In this document: piece by piece, positions 1 to 6,675 of the stretch | Layout: each line of letters begins with the position of its first letter | How positions within the stretch are numbered: the first letter of the stretch is position 1 | From: Oscillospiraceae bacterium | GTDB taxonomy: Bacteria; Bacillota; Clostridia; Clostridiales; Clostridiaceae | Assembly (NCBI GenBank): GCA_009785875.1 | Contig: WQUF01000254.1 | Location: forward strand, 1-11,785 | Length of the DNA stretch: 11,785 nucleotides | Direction of reading: 5' to 3' | Made by a program: the position numbers and the translations under genes | The notes under the pieces: model-generated | Databases searched by the model: none | What the model saw: the letters and a program-made list of their open reading frames with translations, nothing else | Told to the model about the DNA's origin: nothing

Positions 1-1064
1 TGACCTGTATTGCCTTTTAATGCTCCAAGTAAGGGATCATACCCTTTTTTACGGAAAAATTTATTTATAGAATCTATTTCAACGACATCTCCTGCCATAG
101 TGCCTGTTGCATGGCATTCAATATAATCTACATTTGGTGAAATTCCATCTTTGTACGCATCTTCATAGGATCTTATCTGACCTTCAGCATCTGGAGCTAA
201 AATAAATTTCGTAATTCCATCGCTGGACCAACCAATGCTTTCAATAACGCCTAATATTTTATCGTTATCTCTCATGGCATCTTCTAATCTTTTTAAAACA
301 AACATGCCCGTTCCGGATCCGCCAATAACTCCTTGTGAAGCTTTATCAAGGGGTTTGTTCTCTCCGGGGCTCGATAATATCCCTAAAAGATCAAACATCC
401 CACTTATAGCAAAATCCATTTCATTGTAACATTGAGCACCTGCAAGCATCATATCCGCTTTGCCTTCTTGTAAATACATAATAGCTTCTTTCATTGTAAA
501 AACAGGGGTAGAACATGCAGCATTTAAAGTCACAATTGGTCCTGATATACCAAGTTTTTCACAGATAAGCCTTTGAGGTTCTGTATCAACTAAAATAGAT
601 TCGGGTTTTAATTCTTTATCGAATTGAGAAGCTTGAAATTCATAGGCATCTTTTCCCAGGAATTCTTTTATGGTAACATCTACAGTGGTTTTAAGCAAAT
701 CTGTAAAATCATATACATGTTCTGCAGCTGGCATTCCAAATGCACCCATCACCATACCACAACGCTTTAATACTTCACGATTATTTAAATATCCACTTTC
801 TCCCAGAGCTTCTTTAGTTATATACATGATCCATTTAAACAGTTCCCCATAAGAATCAAGTTCATCGTATTCTTCTTTGTTAAAATACTGCATAAAAAAC
901 TCTTCAGATCTATCTGCAGGTATAGCACCTCTTTCAATTTTTCTATCACCGTATTGCTCTTCGAGCAGAAAATTTTCGCCATTTATAAGCTTTTGCCAAA
1001 AATCTTTTTTTGTAACATAATTTGGATACAAACAACCCATTCCAATAATCGCAATGTTATCCAA
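1..1064 (-). CDS. Polyketide synthase, N-terminal ketosynthase domain (partial, runs off left edge)
   Basis: The visible 354 residues form a beta-ketoacyl synthase domain, which performs decarboxylative Claisen condensation on carrier-bound acyl chains. It opens with a typical modular-KS strand (IAIIGMGCLYP). The nucleophile is Cys184 in the unusual setting NAACSTP instead of the common DTACSSS. The first histidine is His318 in ECHATGT, and Lys350 begins KGNTG, whose following histidine codon is cut by the window edge. The catalytic triad therefore looks intact. The start is TTG at 1064, because AAAGGTG lies 6 bases upstream and the KS N-terminal strand begins at once; no ATG suits. The gene points away from the central regulator and is separated from it by a terminator, so it needs its own promoter. 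The KS start at residue 1 and the long inserts suggest a large multidomain synthase, but what follows the KS is not seen. The KS call is firm; the synthase subclass is not. Confidence 0.88.
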   Translation of the reverse strand, partial: MDNIAIIGMGCLYPNYVTKKDFWQKLINGENFLLEEQYGDRKIERGAIPADRSEEFFMQYFNKEEYDELDSYGELFKWIMYITKEALGESGYLNNREVLKRCGMVMGAFGMPAAEHVYDFTDLLKTTVDVTIKEFLGKDAYEFQASQFDKELKPESILVDTEPQRLICEKLGISGPIVTLNAACSTPVFTMKEAIMYLQEGKADMMLAGAQCYNEMDFAISGMFDLLGILSSPGENKPLDKASQGVIGGSGTGMFVLKRLEDAMRDNDKILGVIESIGWSSDGITKFILAPDAEGQIRSYEDAYKDGISPNVDYIECHATGTMAGDVVEIDSINKFFRKKGYDPLLGALKGNTG

Positions 1065-1070
1065 AGATAT

Positions 1071-1077
1071 CACCTTT
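1071..1077 (-). promoter_or_regulatory. Ribosome binding site deciding a TTG start
   Basis: On the minus strand this reads AAAGGTG, followed by six bases and then TTG at 1064. It is the main reason for choosing a TTG start for the left PKS gene, since no ATG or GTG sits at a suitable distance and the conserved KS N-terminus begins directly after. Confidence 0.7.
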
Positions 1078-1111
1078 CTTTCTATATTCTTATATTAATG
1101 TACAGAATTAC

Positions 1112-1140
1112 TTGATATTGAATAGTTTATTTTTCCTCAA
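1112..1140 (-). promoter_or_regulatory. Weak candidate promoter for the left PKS gene
   Basis: On the minus strand TTGAGG (1140-1135) and TATCAA (1117-1112) are separated by 17 bases, each matching four of six sigma-A consensus positions. It lies between the upstream terminator and the TTG start, where a promoter is expected. In such AT-rich DNA partial matches are common, so this is tentative. It may also need an activator. Confidence 0.3.
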
Positions 1141-1180
1141 TAATGAATAAACATACACTAAAAGAATTTATATAATGGAC

Positions 1181-1212
1181 AAAAAAACTACCTTCAGTTT
1201 TTTTGAAGGTAG
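1181..1212 (-). terminator. Rho-independent terminator behind the ParB-type gene
   Basis: A perfect 9-bp stem (CTACCTTCA at 1188-1196 with TGAAGGTAG at 1204-1212, 7-base loop) is followed on the minus strand by seven T residues (plus-strand A run 1181-1187). The T tract is only on the minus-strand exit side, so it stops leftward transcription coming from the ParB-type gene. It lies 58 bases past the TAA that closes the out-of-frame tail and about 260 bases past the present ParB stop codon, which fits an originally longer gene. Confidence 0.85.
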
Positions 1213-1270
1213 CACTATTTACTTAGAAACTTTTTACATGTTCTACTACTACAAAATAAGTTAAAGATAT

Positions 1271-1483
1271 TTACTTCATATAGGTAGTAATATTCTTTTT
1301 AAAGTTTATTAATACCTCTTTTGTTTTTTCACTCAAATTTTTCTCAATTTCTCTTAATTTTCAAAAAACACAAATAAGCCCTATTTCTTCATTTTTCAAA
1401 AAGTGGCTTATACCAACGCTTCTATTCAATTTTCTGATCCAAACATTATCTTCCCCCTCTAAGTTCGCCCCAAAATTAGGCTC
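1271..1483 (-). pseudogene. Out-of-frame, coding-like C-terminal tail of the ParB-type gene
   Basis: Directly after the ParB-type gene the minus strand carries a coding-like frame that joins the ParB frame by a +1 shift at the five-A run (1488-1484). It gives 40 codons (beginning EPNFGANLEG) up to a TGA at 1363-1361, then 29 more codons in the same frame, with the look of a charged amphipathic helix (LREIEKNLSEKTKEV), up to TAA at 1273-1271. There is no start codon near its beginning. The first part is less AT-rich than the surrounding spacer. Removing one A from the run would fuse ParB residue Lys417 to this tail without a break. I read it as a decayed C-terminal extension; a programmed frameshift, a sequencing error in the A run, or chance openness are alternatives. 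The TGA cannot be repaired by a single nearby indel. Confidence 0.5.
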
Positions 1484-2735
1484 TTTTTATTATCTCGTTG
1501 AATACACCAGTTGAAAGCTTATCATAAGTCTTTTGGCTTAAATGTCCGCTTTTAATATACTGCTGTACATCGTGCTCATCGTAACTAACTTTAAAATATT
1601 TATTGAGTCCATTGTTTCTAAGTGGCAAATACTTTAATGCATAGGCTCTTCTAAGGTCATTTATCCCTGTAAAAACTTCCTCAACGTCATTAAAAGCTAC
1701 TTTCAATTTAATATAAGTATACTGTGGTATCATCTCATTGACCCTTGCAGTTTTCATTTCCCAAGTATCTGGTATCATCGATTTTGTTTCCTTATTATAG
1801 ATTGCTTCATAAGGTCCCTTCATCATCTCGTAGACTTTTTCTATATCGTTTATATTGTTTTTTAAACCAATTATTATTTTATCTTGAGTCTCAGCGTCTT
1901 TACTAGACAATACTTTTGCAACGCTTAAATTCATATACTTTTTAACAACTAGATCCATAGCAAGTGGAGATAATTTCTTAAGTTCAAGATAATTATTAAC
2001 AGTAGTTCTAGACACACCAGCAGCACGAGCGATCTTTGCAGCTGCACTCACATTTTTAAACTCATTGCTGATTTTATAAATTTCATCCAATAGAAATATA
2101 GATTTCATGAGAGCTTCTCTTGAGACTGTCCTATATCTCATATTATTTGCAATGATTATCCCTTGAATCACAGAATAATTCGCTGAAGCTTCAATGGTTA
2201 TACAAGGTAAGTTTGCATAAATCTCATTTCCAGTTTTCTTATAAAGTGCTTTTGAAGCAAGAAATCTACTTCTTCCATCTATAATCTCATAGTTAACATT
2301 AGATTCGTCCTTCATCACGATAAGTGGCTGAAGTACACCAAAAAATTCCAGACTTTTAATGAGTTCCAGAAGTTCCTCGTCATTAGGGTAATCGAAGAAA
2401 TTAATAGAGTCTTCCATTGCATACATCTTGCTTATATTGATATATTCTATTTTTTTAGAAAATTTTAAATCATCTAAAATAGGATTATTTCTTATTTCAT
2501 TGTAGCTTTTGTTTATTTTTAAAAATGGTTTATCATCTTCATTAGGGTCGCTAAAAAGATCAAAAGAAGTGATTTCATTTTCAAGTTCAGTAACATGAAA
2601 TCTTATTTTATCAGAATACCCTAAATCATCCATTAATTTATTTAGCCTATGACAAGTTTCTTCATCTACATAAAGATCCTCAGCATAACTATAGTCTGAC
2701 ATTTTTAAATTTTCAAAATTAAATTGCTTTTTCAC
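1476..2735 (-). CDS. ParB/Noc-type DNA-binding protein, probable cluster regulator
   Basis: This 419-residue protein has a ParB N-terminal nuclease-like/CTPase fold at about residues 96-205: GVLQP (133-137, box C1), DGRSRFLASKA (153-163, matching the GERRxRA box C2), and ANNMRYR (196-202, matching the ENxxR box C3). A helix-turn-helix of the ParB/KorB kind follows (about 229-254, AAAKIARAAGVSRTTVNNYL). The first 95 residues are an acidic extension and the last 165 have no fold I can name. There is no ParA partner beside it, and it sits between two divergent biosynthetic units, so a role as transcriptional regulator is more likely than chromosome or plasmid segregation (inference). The start is GTG at 2735, because AAAGGGG lies 6 bases upstream. 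The 3' end looks frameshifted: a coding-like tail of about 70 codons continues in another frame, so the present protein may be shorter than its relatives. It is transcribed divergently from the right-hand operon. Confidence 0.8.
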   Translation of the reverse strand: MKKQFNFENLKMSDYSYAEDLYVDEETCHRLNKLMDDLGYSDKIRFHVTELENEITSFDLFSDPNEDDKPFLKINKSYNEIRNNPILDDLKFSKKIEYINISKMYAMEDSINFFDYPNDEELLELIKSLEFFGVLQPLIVMKDESNVNYEIIDGRSRFLASKALYKKTGNEIYANLPCITIEASANYSVIQGIIIANNMRYRTVSREALMKSIFLLDEIYKISNEFKNVSAAAKIARAAGVSRTTVNNYLELKKLSPLAMDLVVKKYMNLSVAKVLSSKDAETQDKIIIGLKNNINDIEKVYEMMKGPYEAIYNKETKSMIPDTWEMKTARVNEMIPQYTYIKLKVAFNDVEEVFTGINDLRRAYALKYLPLRNNGLNKYFKVSYDEHDVQQYIKSGHLSQKTYDKLSTGVFNEIIKRA

Positions 2736-3037
2736 AGTAATCCCCTTTAATAAATTCTATATCTAAATTTTATGTAAGCTTTAGCAAATTAAGAACAAGA
2801 AAAAGTGTTTTGCTTAAATAGCTTTGGAATTAAGTTATACTTCAAAATATTTATATTTAAAGCACATATATAATCCATTTTAGCAACTATATGGTAATTT
2901 ATTAAATAAGATAACAATATAAAATTTTGCTAATGTTTTAACTTAATAAACTTGTTTTTTTATAAATTTTAATAATATAATAATATATTTTATAATAATT
3001 TAATGTTATTACATATTTAGTGAATAAAACTTTTATA
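2736..3037. promoter_or_regulatory. AT-rich divergent intergenic region
   Basis: This gene-free stretch separates the leftward ParB-type gene from the rightward operon and is almost entirely A and T. I see no convincing open frame or RNA gene in it. The heptamer TTAGCAA occurs at 2781-2787 and 2880-2886 and in inverted orientation (TTGCTAA) at 2927-2933, which could be operator half-sites but may be chance in such DNA. No strong leftward promoter for the ParB-type gene could be picked; its ribosome binding site is AAAGGGG at 2748-2742 on the minus strand. Confidence 0.5.
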
Positions 3038-3066
3038 TTGACAAAATATATAATTACATTTATTAT
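3038..3066 (+). promoter_or_regulatory. Strong sigma-A promoter for the rightward operon
   Basis: TTGACA (3038-3043) is a perfect -35 box and TATTAT (3061-3066) a five-of-six -10 box, separated by exactly 17 bases. Transcription should start near 3073, giving a leader of about 80 bases before the ATG at 3154. Such a near-consensus promoter suggests that control is by repression or by later attenuation, rather than by activation. The neighbouring ParB-type protein is the obvious candidate regulator (inference). Confidence 0.75.
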
Positions 3067-3134
3067 TAATTATAGTAATTGGTTATATTTTTAAAATTAT
3101 TAAAATTTTGTAAATTTTTCTTACTTTTATTGGG

Positions 3135-3140
3135 AAAGGA
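3135..3140 (+). promoter_or_regulatory. Ribosome binding site for the KS-alpha gene
   Basis: AAAGGA precedes the ATG at 3154 with a rather long gap of 13 bases. A TTG at 3079 opens the same frame further upstream, but it would fall within about six bases of the predicted transcription start, has no ribosome binding site, and would add 25 hydrophobic residues unlike any KS N-terminus. The ATG is therefore preferred. Confidence 0.6.
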
Positions 3141-3153
3141 AATTACTGTTATT

Positions 3154-4263
3154 ATGGATTGTAAAACAAAATGCGCAGTAACTGGTTATGCAATGCAGAC
3201 CATTGCTGGAGATGAAAAAAATTTTAATATGAATCAGACTAAAGGATTTACAGATCCAATGAGCAATTATTGGGCAGTTTGTATTGATACTAGTTCCATG
3301 CAAATGGTGTGTCGATCCATTAAGGATATAACCGATAGAGCTTTAATCATGGCGAATATTAACCCTCTTAAAGCTAGTGATGTAGGTTTAATCGTATCAT
3401 CTAATTTTTTTGAAACTTCATTTTGGGAAGAAAATAATATTCAGAGCATAAAAGCCTCAGGGAATTATATATCAAACTTTTTAAAGAGAACATATAATAT
3501 AAAAAATTTAGTCATTTCCAATTCAATGGCATGCGTGTCAGGAGCTAATGCAATTGTAACAGCTTGTCAAGCTTTACATGATAATAAGTCAAAAATTGTA
3601 ATAGTCGTTGCTTATGATATAAAGACAAAATCGCCAGAGAATGGGCTTAAAACATTAGGTGCATTATCTAAAGATAAAATAAGTCCATTTTCTATTAATA
3701 GGACTGGCACTGATTTAGCAGATGGAATCGGCGTTATCATCCTGGAAAAAGTTGATGATTTTAAATCGAAAAATGCAGTGGCTTATATTTTAGGATATGG
3801 TATTTGTAACGATGCTTATAATGTTACATCTCCGGAACCAGAAGGTAAAGCTCTTGAGATGGCTATGAATAAGGCTATCAGTATGGCTAATATTTCGAAA
3901 GATTCTATACAATATATAAATGTCCATGGAACTGGAACAAAACTTAACGATGAACTAGAAACTCGCATAATAAAAAAAATATTTAAAAAACATGCATATA
4001 AACTATATATCAATTCTTCTAAGTCGCTAATTGGACATACTTTAGGAGCTGGTGGCTTAATAGAATTAATTTTAACCATAATGCAGATGAACAGAGGAGA
4101 AATACACCCTACAGCTAATTTTAATGGTTTTGATCCTAATTGTGATTTACATTATTGCTTTGAAAAATCCATAAAGGCTAATATAAAATATAGCATGACA
4201 AACTCAATCGGTTTCGGAGGAACGAATGTCTCTATATTATTAGAAAATGGACATGTTAAATGA
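3154..4263 (+). CDS. Type II ketosynthase alpha subunit (FabF-like condensing enzyme)
   Basis: This 369-residue protein is a thiolase-fold beta-ketoacyl-ACP synthase of the FabF/type II PKS KS-alpha kind, acting on ACP-bound chains in the cytoplasm. The catalytic set is complete: Cys127 in MACVSG, His258 in HGTGTKLND, Lys290 and His295 in KSLIGH, plus the GFGGTN loop (353-358). The C-to-H and H-to-H spacings (131 and 37) match FabF. The domain is compact: FabF carries its cysteine near residue 163, so roughly 35 residues are missing between the first strand and the nucleophile. The cysteine motif (ACVSG) also departs from the usual ACxSS/ACASG. The stop overlaps the KS-beta start as ATGA, the classic KS-alpha/KS-beta coupling. 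It heads the operon behind a strong promoter. A FabF-like housekeeping role is less likely, given the partner and neighbours. Confidence 0.87.
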   Translation: MDCKTKCAVTGYAMQTIAGDEKNFNMNQTKGFTDPMSNYWAVCIDTSSMQMVCRSIKDITDRALIMANINPLKASDVGLIVSSNFFETSFWEENNIQSIKASGNYISNFLKRTYNIKNLVISNSMACVSGANAIVTACQALHDNKSKIVIVVAYDIKTKSPENGLKTLGALSKDKISPFSINRTGTDLADGIGVIILEKVDDFKSKNAVAYILGYGICNDAYNVTSPEPEGKALEMAMNKAISMANISKDSIQYINVHGTGTKLNDELETRIIKKIFKKHAYKLYINSSKSLIGHTLGAGGLIELILTIMQMNRGEIHPTANFNGFDPNCDLHYCFEKSIKANIKYSMTNSIGFGGTNVSILLENGHVK

Positions 4264-5324
4264 AGAATAATGCTGTAATCGTAGATTGTGGAATCATTTC
4301 TCCATTTGGCAATGATATAAAGAGTATCATTAATGAAATTCAAAGCAATAAAAATCCAATTTTGACGGATAGGTTTAATAAGATCAAAAATTTTAACTTC
4401 TACAAATGCGGTTATAAAACAAAAACATATACAGATAGAAGCAGTCAATTGTGTGTGCATTCTGTTGGACGAACTATGAAAGATCTTAAAATAGACTCAT
4501 TTGACATTGGACTAATAACAGCATCAAAGTATGGATGCCTAGAATCCTCTATGAAATATCTGAATCAGTTAAGGACCCTTAAAAATACATGGTTTGCAAG
4601 TCCAATGCAGTTTACTCATTCTATTTGTAATATGCCAAATTCGATAGCTTGTATTGAGTTTGGTATAAAAGGGTTAACAAATCACTTTGTTGGTGGTCCG
4701 GAAGCTTCTTTATATGCACTTTGGCAATCGGTAGCATCCTTAAACGAAAAAATAGTTAAGCAAATAGTAGTATGCGCTTTTGATTCTATTTCAGATGAAC
4801 ATATAAGGTTAATTAAGCTTCAAGAAAATTCCCATGAGATAGTATATTCAGAAGGGGCAGCAGCTGTGAGAGTAAAACTTAAAGATGATTCAAAAGATGA
4901 GAATATTTTATGTGAGATCATGGGAATTGGCTTTGACAGTGGTGATGGTAGATTAAAATCTTTGGAAAGATCAATATCAAATTCAATGTATGACGCTGGA
5001 ATTAGTCCAAGTGATGTTAAATTTTATGTATCTAATGCTTACTTAACAGATTATTTTTATAGATATGAAAAAAGAGCTGTAGAAAGTGCCTTGTATAATA
5101 ATATACCAGTGATCATGCCAAAGAGGTATATTGGCGATAGTTTGGCAGCATCTGCTCTTATGTCTTTAATAGTAATTTGTACAGAGCATAAGTTGCCGTT
5201 TAAGCTTATAAATAGCAAAGAAGATTCTAGAATTTGTTCTGGGGATATTGCTGTTTTAGCTGGTTATGATAATACTGGTGGTTCCATTTCAATTTGCATT
5301 AAAATAGGAGGAAAAAATGAATAA
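4260..5324 (+). CDS. KS-beta / chain-length-factor-like protein
   Basis: This 354-residue protein is a degenerate ketosynthase homologue that probably dimerises with the preceding KS-alpha and shapes the chain-length tunnel. The KS scaffold is visible from IVDCGIISPFGN at the N-terminus through SPMQFTHSICNMPNSIACIEFGIKG (read in two parts around residue 124) to the C-terminal sheet. The catalytic residues are gone: the nucleophile position falls in GGPEAS (145-150, apparently proline), the HGTGT histidine region reads NAYLTD (259-264), and the second histidine is Asp293 in YIGDSLAAS. Classical actinomycete chain-length factors usually have glutamine at the cysteine site, so this one is divergent. 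It overlaps KS-alpha by 4 bases and the ACP gene by 8. The assignment rests on fold-level similarity, the catalytic losses and operon position; its sequence alone is weak. Confidence 0.78.
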   Translation: MKNNAVIVDCGIISPFGNDIKSIINEIQSNKNPILTDRFNKIKNFNFYKCGYKTKTYTDRSSQLCVHSVGRTMKDLKIDSFDIGLITASKYGCLESSMKYLNQLRTLKNTWFASPMQFTHSICNMPNSIACIEFGIKGLTNHFVGGPEASLYALWQSVASLNEKIVKQIVVCAFDSISDEHIRLIKLQENSHEIVYSEGAAAVRVKLKDDSKDENILCEIMGIGFDSGDGRLKSLERSISNSMYDAGISPSDVKFYVSNAYLTDYFYRYEKRAVESALYNNIPVIMPKRYIGDSLAASALMSLIVICTEHKLPFKLINSKEDSRICSGDIAVLAGYDNTGGSISICIKIGGKNE

Positions 5325-5571
5325 TGATATTATCACTTCAATAAGAGAATACTTTTTTGAAAACTTTTTATTCGGGTATACTGAGGATGAGATTAAAAAT
5401 GATACTTCTTTTTCAGAACTTGGAGTGCTCGATTCAACAGGAATAATGGAGATAGTATCTTTTATTGAAAATAAATTTAATATAACTATAAATGATAGTG
5501 AAATAACCCATGAGAACCTAGACACAATAAATTTGATGGTAGATTTTATAAACTCTAAGAAGAGTAAATAA
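5317..5571 (+). CDS. Acyl carrier protein
   Basis: This 84-residue acidic four-helix-type protein has the carrier signature GVLDSTGIMEIV, with Ser40 as the predicted phosphopantetheine attachment site. The common motif is DSL; here it is DST. Length and charge suit a discrete type II ACP. A perfect AGGAGG (5306-5311) lies five bases before the ATG, inside the end of KS-beta, implying high translation. With KS-alpha and KS-beta it completes a minimal type II PKS. It may also be the carrier loaded by the downstream acyl ligase or on which the PP-loop enzymes act (inference). No phosphopantetheinyl transferase is visible in the window. Confidence 0.9.
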   Translation: MNNDIITSIREYFFENFLFGYTEDEIKNDTSFSELGVLDSTGIMEIVSFIENKFNITINDSEITHENLDTINLMVDFINSKKSK

Positions 5572-5586
5572 TAGGAGAACGATCTT

Positions 5587-6573
5587 ATGAAGTATTGTAC
5601 TAAATGTGTGCTCTCGGATAATATCTTCTCTGTTTCAATAAATGAAGATGGAGTTTGTAATTATTGTATTAAGTATGAGAATGATGTGAAAAATAAGACT
5701 GCACAAAAAAGAGAAGAACTAAATTTAGATAAATATAAAAATCCTGGTGGATATGATGTGCTTCTTGCATATAGTGGTGGTAAAGACAGCACATACACAT
5801 TATATTTACTGAGGGAGAAGTATAAATTAAATGTGTTGACTATGACTTTAGATAATGGATTTGTTTCAAATAAAACCTTTGATAATATTAAAAATGTCAC
5901 AACAAAGTTAACATCAGACAATATCATAATTGCTCCTTCCTTAGTTAAAATGAAAAATATATTTAATCTAGCAAAGAACGATGATTCTCTCCCTAAAAAG
6001 TCTCTTGAAAGAGCAAGCTCCATATGCACCCATTGCATAGGGATTGTTAAGTCAATGGCTTATAAAGAAGCAATATTAAGAGATATTCCACTAATTACTT
6101 TTGGATGGACTCCAGGGCAGATTGGATTAAATAAGCAAATAGTCACTCTAAACTATAAAATGGTAAAAGCTAATTTTAAGCATATAAGGGATACTGTTAT
6201 AAATAATCTTGGGGATGAGTATTCACCGCTATATTTAACGGATGACTTTATAGATAAGCACAAGGATTCTTTCCCTTCACTATTTTATCCATTTCCTAGT
6301 TTATCATATGATGAAAATACTATTTTTGATACTATTTCTAAATTTGGATGGGAAAAACCGGGAAATACTGATTCAAACAGCACAAATTGCTTAATGAATT
6401 CATATGCTATTAAGAACCACATAAATAAATTTGGATTTCATCCTTATGCTTTGGAATTATCTCAATTAGTCAGGGAAGGGGTAATCACTCGGGAAGAAGC
6501 TTTTAAGAGGATTACCAGCAGTAAATCACAAGATGAAGTAGCTAGTAACATTGAAATATTGTTAAATGATTGA
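5587..6573 (+). CDS. PP-loop ATP-pyrophosphatase with zinc ribbon (amide- or thio-transferase family)
   Basis: This 328-residue member of the adenine nucleotide alpha-hydrolase superfamily activates a carbonyl or carboxyl oxygen as an AMP adduct, for attack by nitrogen or sulfur. The PP-loop is SGGKDS (63-68). An N-terminal zinc ribbon is formed by Cys4/Cys7 and Cys24/Cys27. A further CTHC pair (147-150) and Cys268 in NSTNC are candidate metal, Fe-S or persulfide ligands. The overall plan resembles the sugar amidotransferases of the WbpG/PseA kind, in which ammonia is supplied by partner subunits, and also tRNA thiolases such as TtuA. A PP-loop protein of this superfamily has been linked to thioamide formation in closthioamide biosynthesis in a clostridium. 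No glutaminase partner or sugar gene is seen here. It follows the ACP gene by 15 bases with AGGAGA in front. The fold is certain; the choice between N and S transfer is open. Confidence 0.82.
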   Translation: MKYCTKCVLSDNIFSVSINEDGVCNYCIKYENDVKNKTAQKREELNLDKYKNPGGYDVLLAYSGGKDSTYTLYLLREKYKLNVLTMTLDNGFVSNKTFDNIKNVTTKLTSDNIIIAPSLVKMKNIFNLAKNDDSLPKKSLERASSICTHCIGIVKSMAYKEAILRDIPLITFGWTPGQIGLNKQIVTLNYKMVKANFKHIRDTVINNLGDEYSPLYLTDDFIDKHKDSFPSLFYPFPSLSYDENTIFDTISKFGWEKPGNTDSNSTNCLMNSYAIKNHINKFGFHPYALELSQLVREGVITREEAFKRITSSKSQDEVASNIEILLND

Positions 6574-6623
6574 ATAATGATAAATAAAAAAGCTCTTTTT
6601 GTTTAAAATATTCATAATGAAAA

Positions 6624-6663
6624 GTGTGTTTCAAAAAATGTAAAATTTAAGTTTTAAACACAC
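6624..6663 (+). promoter_or_regulatory. Hairpin just before the ligase ribosome binding site
   Basis: GTGTGTTT (6624-6631) pairs perfectly with AAACACAC (6656-6663), and four further A-T pairs are possible beyond a bulged C. No T run follows, so it is not a rho-independent terminator. It ends only two bases before the AAAGG that serves the ligase gene. It could protect or process the mRNA, or tune ligase translation. It lies in the only sizeable gap (about 100 bases) of the operon; I see no good promoter there. Confidence 0.5.
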
Positions 6664-6675
6664 CTAAAGGAAGTG

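Noticed and set aside
235..852. Two short plus-strand open frames of 64 and 60 codons
   Set aside because: Both are antisense to the leftward ketosynthase, which reads without interruption through C184 and H318. Neither has a ribosome binding site or a domain.
1361..1363. In-frame TGA read as selenocysteine in the tail behind the ParB-type gene
   Set aside because: The frame has no start codon, no redox-type motif surrounds the TGA, and I see no selenocysteine-insertion hairpin right after it. A nonsense codon in a decayed tail is simpler.
3079..3153. TTG at 3079 as the KS-alpha start
   Set aside because: It would sit within a few bases of the predicted transcription start, has no ribosome binding site, and adds a hydrophobic stretch foreign to ketosynthases. 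ATG at 3154 is behind AAAGGA.
3816..4460. Minus-strand open frames of about 87 and 102 codons
   Set aside because: They are opposite the KS-alpha/KS-beta genes and overlap their catalytic motifs in the coding frame. They are shadows of real genes.
6585..6605. Possible terminator AAAAAAGCTCTTTTT after the PP-loop gene
   Set aside because: The pairing is nearly all A-T with a two-base loop, so it would not be stable. Operon continuity fits better.
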